Made by a program: the position numbers and the translations under genes
Shown: in pieces, positions 1-11,005 of the stretch
Layout: every line of letters begins with the position of its first letter
Numbering within the stretch: position 1 is the first letter of the stretch
Assembly (NCBI GenBank): GCA_964035575.1
Contig: OZ037914.1
Coordinates: 568,176 to 632,175, forward strand
Direction of reading: 5' to 3'
Origin: Rhynchopus sp. YZ270_cl-10
Taxonomy: Eukaryota > Euglenozoa > Diplonemea > Diplonemida > Diplonemidae
DNA length: 64,000 nucleotides
Notes under the pieces: model-generated
What the model saw: the letters and a program-made list of their open reading frames with translations, nothing else
Told to the model about the DNA's origin: nothing
Database searches by the model: none

Positions 1-712
1 TTGTTCATATATTGTATGAGGTGAGATCAGGCCTTTGGCGAATTTTTCGGTGTGTGTCTGCTTGGAGGTGTTGTGTTGGTGGTGTCGCATGGTCCCTTAG
101 TTGTTCTGAAGAGTACAGGTGATGATGATTTTGATCATGATTACCGGTTGCAGTTCACAAATGGTACGACCCTCTGCGCGTTTGAGCTCTCACCGTGACT
201 CTGACCCTCCTTTGCACTGGTTGTGAAGGGAGTGGCAGACACCTGTTTCCTCACACAGAACTTCAGTTCTGGGTGAGATGTTTGGTGACGAGTGGTCATG
301 AGTTGCAGTCATGCGACAGTGTCTTGTTGCTACCTTTTGCTGCTGTCAGGAGGATGGGTGGGCGTGTCTGTTGAGAGGGTGTGCATTGCGAGCTTCGCTT
401 TGTGGTGAGAGGCTAGTTTGAAAGAAACCTCATCAGTGAAGATGCGTGACTGGGGGGGACACCTGATTTATTTACCACCTTCCGGACGCATTTCATGAAC
501 TGCATGCACAGTGTCTCCCTGCATACAAGGGTCCGGGAGGCATATGCAGTTCATCGTCACGTTGCGTTGCATTCTGAATGTGAGGTGAAATGCATTCCTG
601 TAGTGTGCATGAAATGAATTCCTGTCGTGTCCTGGCTCCATTCGTGTTGTAGGGTTTCATCGTCACAGAATTTAAGCATTTGACACACAACACAACACAA
701 CAGGTCTTATCC
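1..712. other. Upstream region of transglutaminase copy 1, no gene seen
   Basis: I find no convincing coding region here. The stretch ends in the leader of the first transglutaminase copy, an A/C-rich run typical of the leaders in this window. It shares nothing obvious with the spacer upstream of copies 2-8, so copy 1 probably keeps the original control region of the gene. It may also hold the 3' flank of a gene outside the window. Confidence 0.6.
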
Positions 713-746
713 ACAAATCAAACAAACCAAATAAAACAAAGCAACA

Positions 747-3053
747 ATGAGAGTGTCCGCAGTGCTCCTCGCGAGCTGCCTTGCAGTGTCCTCTGTGGAG
801 GGTGCGTGGACGTGCGACCAGTCGTACTTCAACGCAAAGGACGGGTGCGACTGTGCCTGCGGTGAGTGGGACCCGGACTGCGACGTTGCCGGGCAGACGC
901 TGTACTGCGCGAGCGGGAGGGACACGGAGAACCGTGTGTGCAACAAGGACACGCTGGTGTGCGAGGCGGAGGCAACCGCCCCTGTCTTCACCTGCAACCA
1001 AGCGTACTACAACGCAAAGGACGGCTGCGACTGCAACTGCGGTGCATGGGACCCCGACTGCGACGTTGCCGGACAGACGCTGTACTGCGACGGGACTGCC
1101 GACACACAGGGGCGTACGTGCAGCGCAACCACCCTGCAGTGCGTGAGTGGGTCCACCCCGCCAACCCCACCCACCCCCGCTGGGTCGCTCTTCACGCTGA
1201 GGAAGACAGAGAACCTGGCTGCACACACGACGGCACAGTTCTACACAACTGCAGGGTACACACCGTCGGACGAGCTGGTGGTGCGCCGTGGGCAGACGTT
1301 TGAGGTGGAGCTGGTCGGGGCGGCGCCTGCGTCGTTCGCAGCGGCACTCGGGGGTGTGGCACTGACGGCGACAGCAACAAGCGCAACGGTGTGGGCTGTG
1401 GCTGTGCCGGCAACTGCTGACGTCGGACGGTTCACCCTGACACTGAACGGAGAGAGCTACGGAACGGTGGCTGTGCTCTTCAACCCGTACAAGGCGGCGG
1501 ACACGCAGACCTACGTGGCAGACGCTGCAGAGCGTGCGGAGTACCTGGAGAACGAGAACGGGCGCTTCTGGTACGGTAACGTGTACTCTGCGTCTCTGGG
1601 ACAGGGTGCAGGGTCGTCTGGATGGGCGTTTGGCCAGTTCGACGTGCTGAACTACGTGATGGAGCTGGTGTCGCGCATGCCGTCGTCTGTGGACAGGTCG
1701 AGCGCCATTGAGGTGTCGCGTGCGATGACGTACCTGCTGAACTCGGGTGTGTCGCAGGGTGTGCTTGCGGGACGCTGGGACGGGAACTACGCCGACGGCA
1801 CGTCCCCGACTGTGTGGACCGGGTCGCGTCAGATCATGAAGCAGTGGAGCGACGGGGGCTACGCGTCTGTGAAGTACGGACAGTGCTGGGTGTTTGCGTG
1901 CCTGCTGACGACGACGATGCGCACCCTGGGAGTTGCGGCACGCCCGATCACGAACTTCCGCAGTGCGCACGAGTCGAAGCCGTTTGACTTCTACATTGAC
2001 GAGCGCACGTCCGACTCGATCTGGAACTTCCACGCCTGGGTCGACGCGAAGATGTCGCGCCCGGACATCTCGTCTGCAGCGGTGCAGTGGAACGCCATTG
2101 ACGCGACCCCTCAGGAGACCTCGGGCGGGAAGTACCAGATGGGACCTGCGTCCCTCCCGCAGATGGCGGACAACGTGGCGCACGGGTCGAGCTACGACCA
2201 GACCTTTGTGGTGTCTGAGACAAACGGGATTGTGCTGCGCAACGGGCAGGAGATCTTCTCCGACGTCGGGCGTTACATCTCGACCAAGCAGCCTGGGTGC
2301 ACTGGGTCCGGCCACACCTGCCGCATGGACATCACCGATCAGTACAAGAAGCACGACAGCCCGCTGACCACTGAGCGCGAGGCTGCTGCCCTCGGGAAGG
2401 GAAGCCGCATGACGTCGCGCCACTACGACGACCTGGCTGGGTTCGCCCTGAAGGAGGGAAGCCTTGCTGCTGGGGGTGACGTGCAGTTCCACGCCGTGTC
2501 GACTGGGGGTGTGAAGCTGAACGGCGGACGCGGGGGTGCGCAGGCTGTCTTCGTGGTGGAGGCTGTGTCCTACACCGGGGTGAAGATTGCGGACCTCGAC
2601 GTCGCCCTTGCGGTTGTGTCGCCGGACGGGAAATCTGCGTCGATTGTTGTGCCCGAGGCTGTGTACGCGCCCTTCCTTGCGAAGACAAACACGCTGCGCG
2701 TCACACTTGAGGTGCGCAACATGATTGGGATGGTCATGTACTCGCACGCAGACAAGTTTGAGCTTGCGACCCCGAACCCTGTGGTGACACTCCTGAAGGA
2801 CGGCACTGCGTCTGTGAGCTTCACGAACCCGCTCGCCACCCCGCTCACACACTGCTTCGTGCACTACTCCACACCGTCGAAGGACGAGAGCCACAAGATG
2901 GGCACCATTGAGGGACACGAGACCAAGACCATCTTTGTGCCGGCAGCACGCTGGTGCAACGGTGACAAGGGGATGCAGAAGGAGGTTGTGTTCTCCTTCT
3001 CTTCCAACGAGTTTGATGGAATGATGCACGGAGAGGTCGAGCTGCAGTGCTGA
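747..3053 (+). CDS. Secreted animal-type transglutaminase, array copy 1
   Basis: Protein-glutamine gamma-glutamyltransferase, 768 aa, which would form isopeptide crosslinks between glutamine and lysine side chains. Residues 1-20 form a signal peptide. Residues 22-75 and 80-133 are two Cys-rich modules sharing YxNAKDGCDCxCGxWDPDC. A Pro/Thr linker (about 136-145) leads to a transglutaminase N-terminal beta-sandwich (about 147-255), a papain-like core (about 256-530) and C-terminal beta domains. The core has GRWD (W344), GQCWVFA (C380), WNFHAW (H429) and IDATPQE (D452). The W-C spacing of 36 and H-D spacing of 23 equal those of human TG2 (W241, C277, H335, D358). A calcium-dependent enzyme is expected from the family. 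The start is the first ATG before the signal peptide. This copy has Thr51 where the others have Ala, and an upstream region of its own. Substrates are unknown. Confidence 0.93.
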   Translation: MRVSAVLLASCLAVSSVEGAWTCDQSYFNAKDGCDCACGEWDPDCDVAGQTLYCASGRDTENRVCNKDTLVCEAEATAPVFTCNQAYYNAKDGCDCNCGAWDPDCDVAGQTLYCDGTADTQGRTCSATTLQCVSGSTPPTPPTPAGSLFTLRKTENLAAHTTAQFYTTAGYTPSDELVVRRGQTFEVELVGAAPASFAAALGGVALTATATSATVWAVAVPATADVGRFTLTLNGESYGTVAVLFNPYKAADTQTYVADAAERAEYLENENGRFWYGNVYSASLGQGAGSSGWAFGQFDVLNYVMELVSRMPSSVDRSSAIEVSRAMTYLLNSGVSQGVLAGRWDGNYADGTSPTVWTGSRQIMKQWSDGGYASVKYGQCWVFACLLTTTMRTLGVAARPITNFRSAHESKPFDFYIDERTSDSIWNFHAWVDAKMSRPDISSAAVQWNAIDATPQETSGGKYQMGPASLPQMADNVAHGSSYDQTFVVSETNGIVLRNGQEIFSDVGRYISTKQPGCTGSGHTCRMDITDQYKKHDSPLTTEREAAALGKGSRMTSRHYDDLAGFALKEGSLAAGGDVQFHAVSTGGVKLNGGRGGAQAVFVVEAVSYTGVKIADLDVALAVVSPDGKSASIVVPEAVYAPFLAKTNTLRVTLEVRNMIGMVMYSHADKFELATPNPVVTLLKDGTASVSFTNPLATPLTHCFVHYSTPSKDESHKMGTIEGHETKTIFVPAARWCNGDKGMQKEVVFSFSSNEFDGMMHGEVELQC

Positions 3054-4722
3054 TCCATCCCACACATACCACACCGATACCAACATCACCAGGCCGTTTT
3101 TGGTTTGGTCTTTTTGTTGTTGCTATTTTCCCACCCACCCTCCCTGAGTCGGATGTGATGCGGAATGAAATGACAAACAGTGCTGAAGGATATCCGTCCC
3201 TGTGACGCAGTTATCTTCTGTTTTCTTTTGTCCATGTATCATTCAAAGTCACATCCTGATGGTGAGGGATTTTATTTTATTTTTATTTATTCCCATCAAT
3301 CCGCTTTTCTCTTTTTTTCCTCGTTTTGCTACATTTGCTCATACCTGTCACACACAAGGGTACGATATTGTTGTTGGTGCATTCTGTCCCTCTGCAGTCA
3401 TCGTGCATTTTTCTTCCTGTGTGCAGACACCATAATCCGTAGTAAACCGTTCCTGTTTGGAAGGAACAAGATGAAGACAAAGAGAAGCGACAGTGATTAA
3501 CAGTCCACTGGCATTTTATGTCAGTGTTTTTTCTTGACTTTATTTTATTCTTGACTGTTCTGCTTCTTCATGTTTTTATTTGTTTCTTTTTTTTTTTTTT
3601 TGGTGGTCATATCGAAACTGCAAGACTCTGCATTCGGAGTGACGTACATCCGAACGTTCCATCCGAACAGAGAGAGTTGCAAAGGAAACGAATCTTGTCT
3701 GAAGACCTTCTGTCGGTAATCAGCTGTTGTCTTGCTCTTTTTCCCCATGAACGATACCTTATCATCCTTATGGGGAATTTGTGAGGCCAACGTTCCACTG
3801 AAGAAACAGCGTTTGCTTTCTTTTGCTATTATTTTTGTAGACTCTTTGCGGGAAGTCTTCCCACATCTTGTTGGCAACGATGCGGCATTTTCACCACCTT
3901 TTTTTCTTTTTTCTTTTTTCAAAATTATGTTTTTCTCTCTATTGTTGTTCATCATCGTATCCTTTCCACAAAAACGTAGCCGTTGTACTTTGTGCACAGC
4001 TTCACCCTCTCCCCATAATCTCTGGTTTGTTCTCACACCTTGACCCTCTGTCTTCCCATCAAAATAGAAGAACTCAAAATTGTTTTCTTTGTTATTTATT
4101 TGGAAATTAAGATAAAAGAAAGTGCTTGAGCGAATTGTGAGACACAAGCCTTAGGTAAAGGGAGAGGTGAAGCAATACATGACTTAGTACCCCTGATTTT
4201 GGGATGAAAAAATACTGCCTTTTATTTCTATTTTTTTTATGGAGAAACGTTTCAAAAGGTTTCTCACAAAAATACTATGTTCTTTCTCTCTACTCAACGC
4301 CCACCCCATCCCATCCCGCACAATGGGAAGTCACACAATGACATAGTGGATCAGGTTGTATTGCACTGTAATGTGATACCACCACATCCTGTGGTGTTGT
4401 CTTGTGTAGCTATGTCATCTCTTCCCATTCACCCTTTCCTCTATTCTCTCTCAAGTGTTACCTGATATCTAAGCAAAACACGTTGAAGGTAGCCTCTCGT
4501 GTGGTAGTTCACACAACAGCAACAAAAGAAGGAAAAAAAGAGGTCAAGGAATCGATACAAATGAATTTGGAAACGAAATATTCAAAAGCAAAAGTTGTAT
4601 TTATCATTTCGCACCTTCTCCACCCCCCTCGATGACCGTTATCTCTGCACCCCAACAACGCACACCACACCACACAGCTACTTCTTTTACAAATCAAGCA
4701 AATCAAAGAAAACAAAGCAACA
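3054..4722. promoter_or_regulatory. Array spacer 1: transglutaminase 3' flank joined to HSP70-type upstream region and leader
   Basis: AT-rich, T-run-rich spacer without a gene. The left part is the 3' flank of the preceding transglutaminase. The right part is indistinguishable from sequence upstream of HSP70, as far as the leader near 4689. Visible structure: a 15-16-base T run near 3586-3601, an inverted repeat GAGAAAC/GTTTCTC at 4242-4265, and a hairpin CACCACA-TCC-TGTGGTG at 4380-4396. I found no heat-shock element with canonical 5-bp phasing. The leader switches from HSP70-like to transglutaminase-like within TCTTTTACAAATCAA. Confidence 0.8.
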
Positions 4723-7029
4723 ATGAGAGTGTCCGCAGTGCTCCTCGCGAGCTGCCTTGCAGTGTCCTCTGTGGAGGGTGCGTGGACGTGCGACCAGTCG
4801 TACTTCAACGCAAAGGACGGGTGTGACTGTGCCTGCGGTGAGTGGGACCCGGACTGCGACGTTGCCGGGCAGGCGCTGTACTGCGCGAGCGGGAGGGACA
4901 CGGAGAACCGTGTGTGCAACAAGGACACGCTGGTGTGCGAGGCGGAGGCAACCGCCCCTGTCTTCACCTGCAACCAAGCGTACTACAACGCAAAGGACGG
5001 CTGCGACTGCAACTGCGGTGCATGGGACCCCGACTGCGACGTTGCCGGACAGACGCTGTACTGCGACGGGACTGCCGACACACAGGGGCGTACGTGCAGC
5101 GCAACCACCCTGCAGTGCGTGAGTGGGTCCACCCCGCCAACCCCACCCACCCCCGCTGGGTCGCTCTTCACGCTGAGGAAGACAGAGAACCTGGCTGCAC
5201 ACACGACGGCACAGTTCTACACAACTGCAGGGTACACACCGTCGGACGAGCTGGTGGTGCGCCGTGGGCAGACGTTTGAGGTGGAGCTGGTCGGGGCGGC
5301 GCCTGCGTCGTTCGCAGCGGCACTCGGGGGTGTGGCACTGACGGCGACAGCAACAAGCGCAACGGTGTGGGCTGTGGCTGTGCCGGCAACTGCTGACGTC
5401 GGACGGTTCACCCTGACACTGAACGGAGAGAGCTACGGAACGGTGGCTGTGCTCTTCAACCCGTACAAGGCGGCGGACACGCAGACCTACGTGGCAGACG
5501 CTGCAGAGCGTGCGGAGTACCTGGAGAACGAGAACGGGCGCTTCTGGTACGGTAACGTGTACTCTGCGTCTCTGGGACAGGGTGCAGGGTCGTCTGGATG
5601 GGCGTTTGGCCAGTTCGACGTGCTGAACTACGTGATGGAGCTGGTGTCGCGCATGCCGTCGTCTGTGGACAGGTCGAGCGCCATTGAGGTGTCGCGTGCG
5701 ATGACGTACCTGCTGAACTCGGGTGTGTCGCAGGGTGTGCTTGCGGGACGCTGGGACGGGAACTACGCCGACGGCACGTCCCCGACTGTGTGGACCGGGT
5801 CGCGTCAGATCATGAAGCAGTGGAGCGACGGGGGCTACGCGTCTGTGAAGTACGGACAGTGCTGGGTGTTTGCGTGCCTGCTGACGACGACGATGCGCAC
5901 CCTGGGAGTTGCGGCACGCCCGATCACGAACTTCCGCAGTGCGCACGAGTCGAAGCCGTTTGACTTCTACATTGACGAGCGCACGTCCGACTCGATCTGG
6001 AACTTCCACGCCTGGGTCGACGCGAAGATGTCGCGCCCGGACATCTCGTCTGCAGCGGTGCAGTGGAACGCCATTGACGCGACCCCTCAGGAGACCTCGG
6101 GCGGGAAGTACCAGATGGGACCTGCGTCCCTCCCGCAGATGGCGGACAACGTGGCGCACGGGTCGAGCTACGACCAGACCTTTGTGGTGTCTGAGACAAA
6201 CGGGATTGTGCTGCGCAACGGGCAGGAGATCTTCTCCGACGTCGGGCGTTACATCTCGACCAAGCAGCCTGGGTGCACTGGGTCCGGCCACACCTGCCGC
6301 ATGGACATCACCGATCAGTACAAGAAGCACGACAGCCCGCTGACCACTGAGCGCGAGGCTGCTGCCCTCGGGAAGGGAAGCCGCATGACGTCGCGCCACT
6401 ACGACGACCTGGCTGGGTTCGCCCTGAAGGAGGGAAGCCTTGCTGCTGGGGGTGACGTGCAGTTCCACGCCGTGTCGACTGGGGGTGTGAAGCTGAACGG
6501 CGGACGCGGGGGTGCGCAGGCTGTCTTCGTGGTGGAGGCTGTGTCCTACACCGGGGTGAAGATTGCGGACCTCGACGTCGCCCTTGCGGTTGTGTCGCCG
6601 GACGGGAAATCTGCGTCGATTGTTGTGCCCGAGGCTGTGTACGCGCCCTTCCTTGCGAAGACAAACACGCTGCGCGTCACACTTGAGGTGCGCAACATGA
6701 TTGGGATGGTCATGTACTCGCACGCAGACAAGTTTGAGCTTGCGACCCCGAACCCTGTGGTGACACTCCTGAAGGACGGCACTGCGTCTGTGAGCTTCAC
6801 GAACCCGCTCGCCACCCCGCTCACACACTGCTTCGTGCACTACTCCACACCGTCGAAGGACGAGAGCCACAAGATGGGCACCATTGAGGGACACGAGACC
6901 AAGACCATCTTTGTGCCGGCAGCACGCTGGTGCAACGGTGACAAGGGGATGCAGAAGGAGGTTGTGTTCTCCTTCTCTTCCAACGAGTTTGATGGAATGA
7001 TGCACGGAGAGGTCGAGCTGCAGTGCTGA
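4723..7029 (+). CDS. Secreted animal-type transglutaminase, array copy 2
   Basis: 768 aa, same protein as copy 1 apart from Ala51. It is the first copy whose upstream DNA is the HSP70-type spacer, so it may be regulated differently from copy 1. Catalytic residues W344, C380, H429 and D452 are all present and the frame is intact. Confidence 0.93.
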   Translation: MRVSAVLLASCLAVSSVEGAWTCDQSYFNAKDGCDCACGEWDPDCDVAGQALYCASGRDTENRVCNKDTLVCEAEATAPVFTCNQAYYNAKDGCDCNCGAWDPDCDVAGQTLYCDGTADTQGRTCSATTLQCVSGSTPPTPPTPAGSLFTLRKTENLAAHTTAQFYTTAGYTPSDELVVRRGQTFEVELVGAAPASFAAALGGVALTATATSATVWAVAVPATADVGRFTLTLNGESYGTVAVLFNPYKAADTQTYVADAAERAEYLENENGRFWYGNVYSASLGQGAGSSGWAFGQFDVLNYVMELVSRMPSSVDRSSAIEVSRAMTYLLNSGVSQGVLAGRWDGNYADGTSPTVWTGSRQIMKQWSDGGYASVKYGQCWVFACLLTTTMRTLGVAARPITNFRSAHESKPFDFYIDERTSDSIWNFHAWVDAKMSRPDISSAAVQWNAIDATPQETSGGKYQMGPASLPQMADNVAHGSSYDQTFVVSETNGIVLRNGQEIFSDVGRYISTKQPGCTGSGHTCRMDITDQYKKHDSPLTTEREAAALGKGSRMTSRHYDDLAGFALKEGSLAAGGDVQFHAVSTGGVKLNGGRGGAQAVFVVEAVSYTGVKIADLDVALAVVSPDGKSASIVVPEAVYAPFLAKTNTLRVTLEVRNMIGMVMYSHADKFELATPNPVVTLLKDGTASVSFTNPLATPLTHCFVHYSTPSKDESHKMGTIEGHETKTIFVPAARWCNGDKGMQKEVVFSFSSNEFDGMMHGEVELQC

Positions 7030-8698
7030 TCCATCCCACACATACCACACCGATACCAACATCACCAGGCCGTTTTTGGTTTGGTCTTTTTGTTGTTGCT
7101 ATTTTCCCACCCACCCTCCCTGAGTCGGATGTGATGCGGAATGAAATGACAAACAGTGCTGAAGGATATCCGTCCCTGTGACGCAGTTATCTTCTGTTTT
7201 CTTTTGTCCATGTATCATTCAAAGTCACATCCTGATGGTGAGGGATTTTATTTTATTTTTATTTATTCCCATCAATCCGCTTTTCTCTTTTTTTCCTCGT
7301 TTTGCTACATTTGCTCATACCTGTCACACACAAGGGTACGATATTGTTGTTGGTGCATTCTGTCCCTCTGCAGTCATCGTGCATTTTTCTTCCTGTGTGC
7401 AGACACCATAATCCGTAGTAAACCGTTCCTGTTTGGAAGGAACAAGATGAAGACAAAGAGAAGCGACAGTGATTAACAGTCCACTGGCATTTTATGTCAG
7501 TGTTTTTTCTTGACTTTATTTTATTCTTGACTGTTCTGCTTCTTCATGTTTTTATTTGTTTCTTTTTTTTTTTTTTTGGTGGTCATATCGAAACTGCAAG
7601 ACTCTGCATTCGGAGTGACGTACATCCGAACGTTCCATCCGAACAGAGAGAGTTGCAAAGGAAACGAATCTTGTCTGAAGACCTTCTGTCGGTAATCAGC
7701 TGTTGTCTTGCTCTTTTTCCCCATGAACGATACCTTATCATCCTTATGGGGAATTTGTGAGGCCAACGTTCCACTGAAGAAACAGCGTTTGCTTTCTTTT
7801 GCTATTATTTTTGTAGACTCTTTGCGGGAAGTCTTCCCACATCTTGTTGGCAACGATGCGGCATTTTCACCACCTTTTTTTCTTTTTTCTTTTTTCAAAA
7901 TTATGTTTTTCTCTCTATTGTTGTTCATCATCGTATCCTTTCCACAAAAACGTAGCCGTTGTACTTTGTGCACAGCTTCACCCTCTCCCCATAATCTCTG
8001 GTTTGTTCTCACACCTTGACCCTCTGTCTTCCCATCAAAATAGAAGAACTCAAAATTGTTTTCTTTGTTATTTATTTGGAAATTAAGATAAAAGAAAGTG
8101 CTTGAGCGAATTGTGAGACACAAGCCTTAGGTAAAGGGAGAGGTGAAGCAATACATGACTTAGTACCCCTGATTTTGGGATGAAAAAATACTGCCTTTTA
8201 TTTCTATTTTTTTTATGGAGAAACGTTTCAAAAGGTTTCTCACAAAAATACTATGTTCTTTCTCTCTACTCAACGCCCACCCCATCCCATCCCGCACAAT
8301 GGGAAGTCACACAATGACATAGTGGATCAGGTTGTATTGCACTGTAATGTGATACCACCACATCCTGTGGTGTTGTCTTGTGTAGCTATGTCATCTCTTC
8401 CCATTCACCCTTTCCTCTATTCTCTCTCAAGTGTTACCTGATATCTAAGCAAAACACGTTGAAGGTAGCCTCTCGTGTGGTAGTTCACACAACAGCAACA
8501 AAAGAAGGAAAAAAAGAGGTCAAGGAATCGATACAAATGAATTTGGAAACGAAATATTCAAAAGCAAAAGTTGTATTTATCATTTCGCACCTTCTCCACC
8601 CCCCTCGATGACCGTTATCTCTGCACCCCAACAACGCACACCACACCACACAGCTACTTCTTTTACAAATCAAGCAAATCAAAGAAAACAAAGCAACA
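7030..8698. promoter_or_regulatory. Array spacer 2
   Basis: No gene. By eye it is identical to the spacer that follows copy 1, including the T run, the inverted repeat and the HSP70-type leader up to the junction. Confidence 0.75.
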
Positions 8699-11005
8699 AT
8701 GAGAGTGTCCGCAGTGCTCCTCGCGAGCTGCCTTGCAGTGTCCTCTGTGGAGGGTGCGTGGACGTGCGACCAGTCGTACTTCAACGCAAAGGACGGGTGT
8801 GACTGTGCCTGCGGTGAGTGGGACCCGGACTGCGACGTTGCCGGGCAGGCGCTGTACTGCGCGAGCGGGAGGGACACGGAGAACCGTGTGTGCAACAAGG
8901 ACACGCTGGTGTGCGAGGCGGAGGCAACCGCCCCTGTCTTCACCTGCAACCAAGCGTACTACAACGCAAAGGACGGCTGCGACTGCAACTGCGGTGCATG
9001 GGACCCCGACTGCGACGTTGCCGGACAGACGCTGTACTGCGACGGGACTGCCGACACACAGGGGCGTACGTGCAGCGCAACCACCCTGCAGTGCGTGAGT
9101 GGGTCCACCCCGCCAACCCCACCCACCCCCGCTGGGTCGCTCTTCACGCTGAGGAAGACAGAGAACCTGGCTGCACACACGACGGCACAGTTCTACACAA
9201 CTGCAGGGTACACACCGTCGGACGAGCTGGTGGTGCGCCGTGGGCAGACGTTTGAGGTGGAGCTGGTCGGGGCGGCGCCTGCGTCGTTCGCAGCGGCACT
9301 CGGGGGTGTGGCACTGACGGCGACAGCAACAAGCGCAACGGTGTGGGCTGTGGCTGTGCCGGCAACTGCTGACGTCGGACGGTTCACCCTGACACTGAAC
9401 GGAGAGAGCTACGGAACGGTGGCTGTGCTCTTCAACCCGTACAAGGCGGCGGACACGCAGACCTACGTGGCAGACGCTGCAGAGCGTGCGGAGTACCTGG
9501 AGAACGAGAACGGGCGCTTCTGGTACGGTAACGTGTACTCTGCGTCTCTGGGACAGGGTGCAGGGTCGTCTGGATGGGCGTTTGGCCAGTTCGACGTGCT
9601 GAACTACGTGATGGAGCTGGTGTCGCGCATGCCGTCGTCTGTGGACAGGTCGAGCGCCATTGAGGTGTCGCGTGCGATGACGTACCTGCTGAACTCGGGT
9701 GTGTCGCAGGGTGTGCTTGCGGGACGCTGGGACGGGAACTACGCCGACGGCACGTCCCCGACTGTGTGGACCGGGTCGCGTCAGATCATGAAGCAGTGGA
9801 GCGACGGGGGCTACGCGTCTGTGAAGTACGGACAGTGCTGGGTGTTTGCGTGCCTGCTGACGACGACGATGCGCACCCTGGGAGTTGCGGCACGCCCGAT
9901 CACGAACTTCCGCAGTGCGCACGAGTCGAAGCCGTTTGACTTCTACATTGACGAGCGCACGTCCGACTCGATCTGGAACTTCCACGCCTGGGTCGACGCG
10001 AAGATGTCGCGCCCGGACATCTCGTCTGCAGCGGTGCAGTGGAACGCCATTGACGCGACCCCTCAGGAGACCTCGGGCGGGAAGTACCAGATGGGACCTG
10101 CGTCCCTCCCGCAGATGGCGGACAACGTGGCGCACGGGTCGAGCTACGACCAGACCTTTGTGGTGTCTGAGACAAACGGGATTGTGCTGCGCAACGGGCA
10201 GGAGATCTTCTCCGACGTCGGGCGTTACATCTCGACCAAGCAGCCTGGGTGCACTGGGTCCGGCCACACCTGCCGCATGGACATCACCGATCAGTACAAG
10301 AAGCACGACAGCCCGCTGACCACTGAGCGCGAGGCTGCTGCCCTCGGGAAGGGAAGCCGCATGACGTCGCGCCACTACGACGACCTGGCTGGGTTCGCCC
10401 TGAAGGAGGGAAGCCTTGCTGCTGGGGGTGACGTGCAGTTCCACGCCGTGTCGACTGGGGGTGTGAAGCTGAACGGCGGACGCGGGGGTGCGCAGGCTGT
10501 CTTCGTGGTGGAGGCTGTGTCCTACACCGGGGTGAAGATTGCGGACCTCGACGTCGCCCTTGCGGTTGTGTCGCCGGACGGGAAATCTGCGTCGATTGTT
10601 GTGCCCGAGGCTGTGTACGCGCCCTTCCTTGCGAAGACAAACACGCTGCGCGTCACACTTGAGGTGCGCAACATGATTGGGATGGTCATGTACTCGCACG
10701 CAGACAAGTTTGAGCTTGCGACCCCGAACCCTGTGGTGACACTCCTGAAGGACGGCACTGCGTCTGTGAGCTTCACGAACCCGCTCGCCACCCCGCTCAC
10801 ACACTGCTTCGTGCACTACTCCACACCGTCGAAGGACGAGAGCCACAAGATGGGCACCATTGAGGGACACGAGACCAAGACCATCTTTGTGCCGGCAGCA
10901 CGCTGGTGCAACGGTGACAAGGGGATGCAGAAGGAGGTTGTGTTCTCCTTCTCTTCCAACGAGTTTGATGGAATGATGCACGGAGAGGTCGAGCTGCAGT
11001 GCTGA
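8699..11005 (+). CDS. Secreted animal-type transglutaminase, array copy 3
   Basis: 768 aa, protein identical to copy 2. Intact frame with signal peptide, both Cys-rich modules and the active site. HSP70-type upstream region. Confidence 0.93.
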   Translation: MRVSAVLLASCLAVSSVEGAWTCDQSYFNAKDGCDCACGEWDPDCDVAGQALYCASGRDTENRVCNKDTLVCEAEATAPVFTCNQAYYNAKDGCDCNCGAWDPDCDVAGQTLYCDGTADTQGRTCSATTLQCVSGSTPPTPPTPAGSLFTLRKTENLAAHTTAQFYTTAGYTPSDELVVRRGQTFEVELVGAAPASFAAALGGVALTATATSATVWAVAVPATADVGRFTLTLNGESYGTVAVLFNPYKAADTQTYVADAAERAEYLENENGRFWYGNVYSASLGQGAGSSGWAFGQFDVLNYVMELVSRMPSSVDRSSAIEVSRAMTYLLNSGVSQGVLAGRWDGNYADGTSPTVWTGSRQIMKQWSDGGYASVKYGQCWVFACLLTTTMRTLGVAARPITNFRSAHESKPFDFYIDERTSDSIWNFHAWVDAKMSRPDISSAAVQWNAIDATPQETSGGKYQMGPASLPQMADNVAHGSSYDQTFVVSETNGIVLRNGQEIFSDVGRYISTKQPGCTGSGHTCRMDITDQYKKHDSPLTTEREAAALGKGSRMTSRHYDDLAGFALKEGSLAAGGDVQFHAVSTGGVKLNGGRGGAQAVFVVEAVSYTGVKIADLDVALAVVSPDGKSASIVVPEAVYAPFLAKTNTLRVTLEVRNMIGMVMYSHADKFELATPNPVVTLLKDGTASVSFTNPLATPLTHCFVHYSTPSKDESHKMGTIEGHETKTIFVPAARWCNGDKGMQKEVVFSFSSNEFDGMMHGEVELQC

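Noticed and set aside
4242-4265. Heat-shock element in the array spacer and HSP70 upstream region
   Set aside because: GAA and TTC words are present, but their spacing does not follow the 5-bp phase of a canonical element, so only an inverted repeat is reported.
4687-7065. A 792-codon open frame antisense to each transglutaminase copy (805 codons at copy 1)
   Set aside because: It mirrors the GC-rich codon bias of the sense gene, is Arg/His/Val-rich with no domain, and exists only because sense codons avoid complementary stops.
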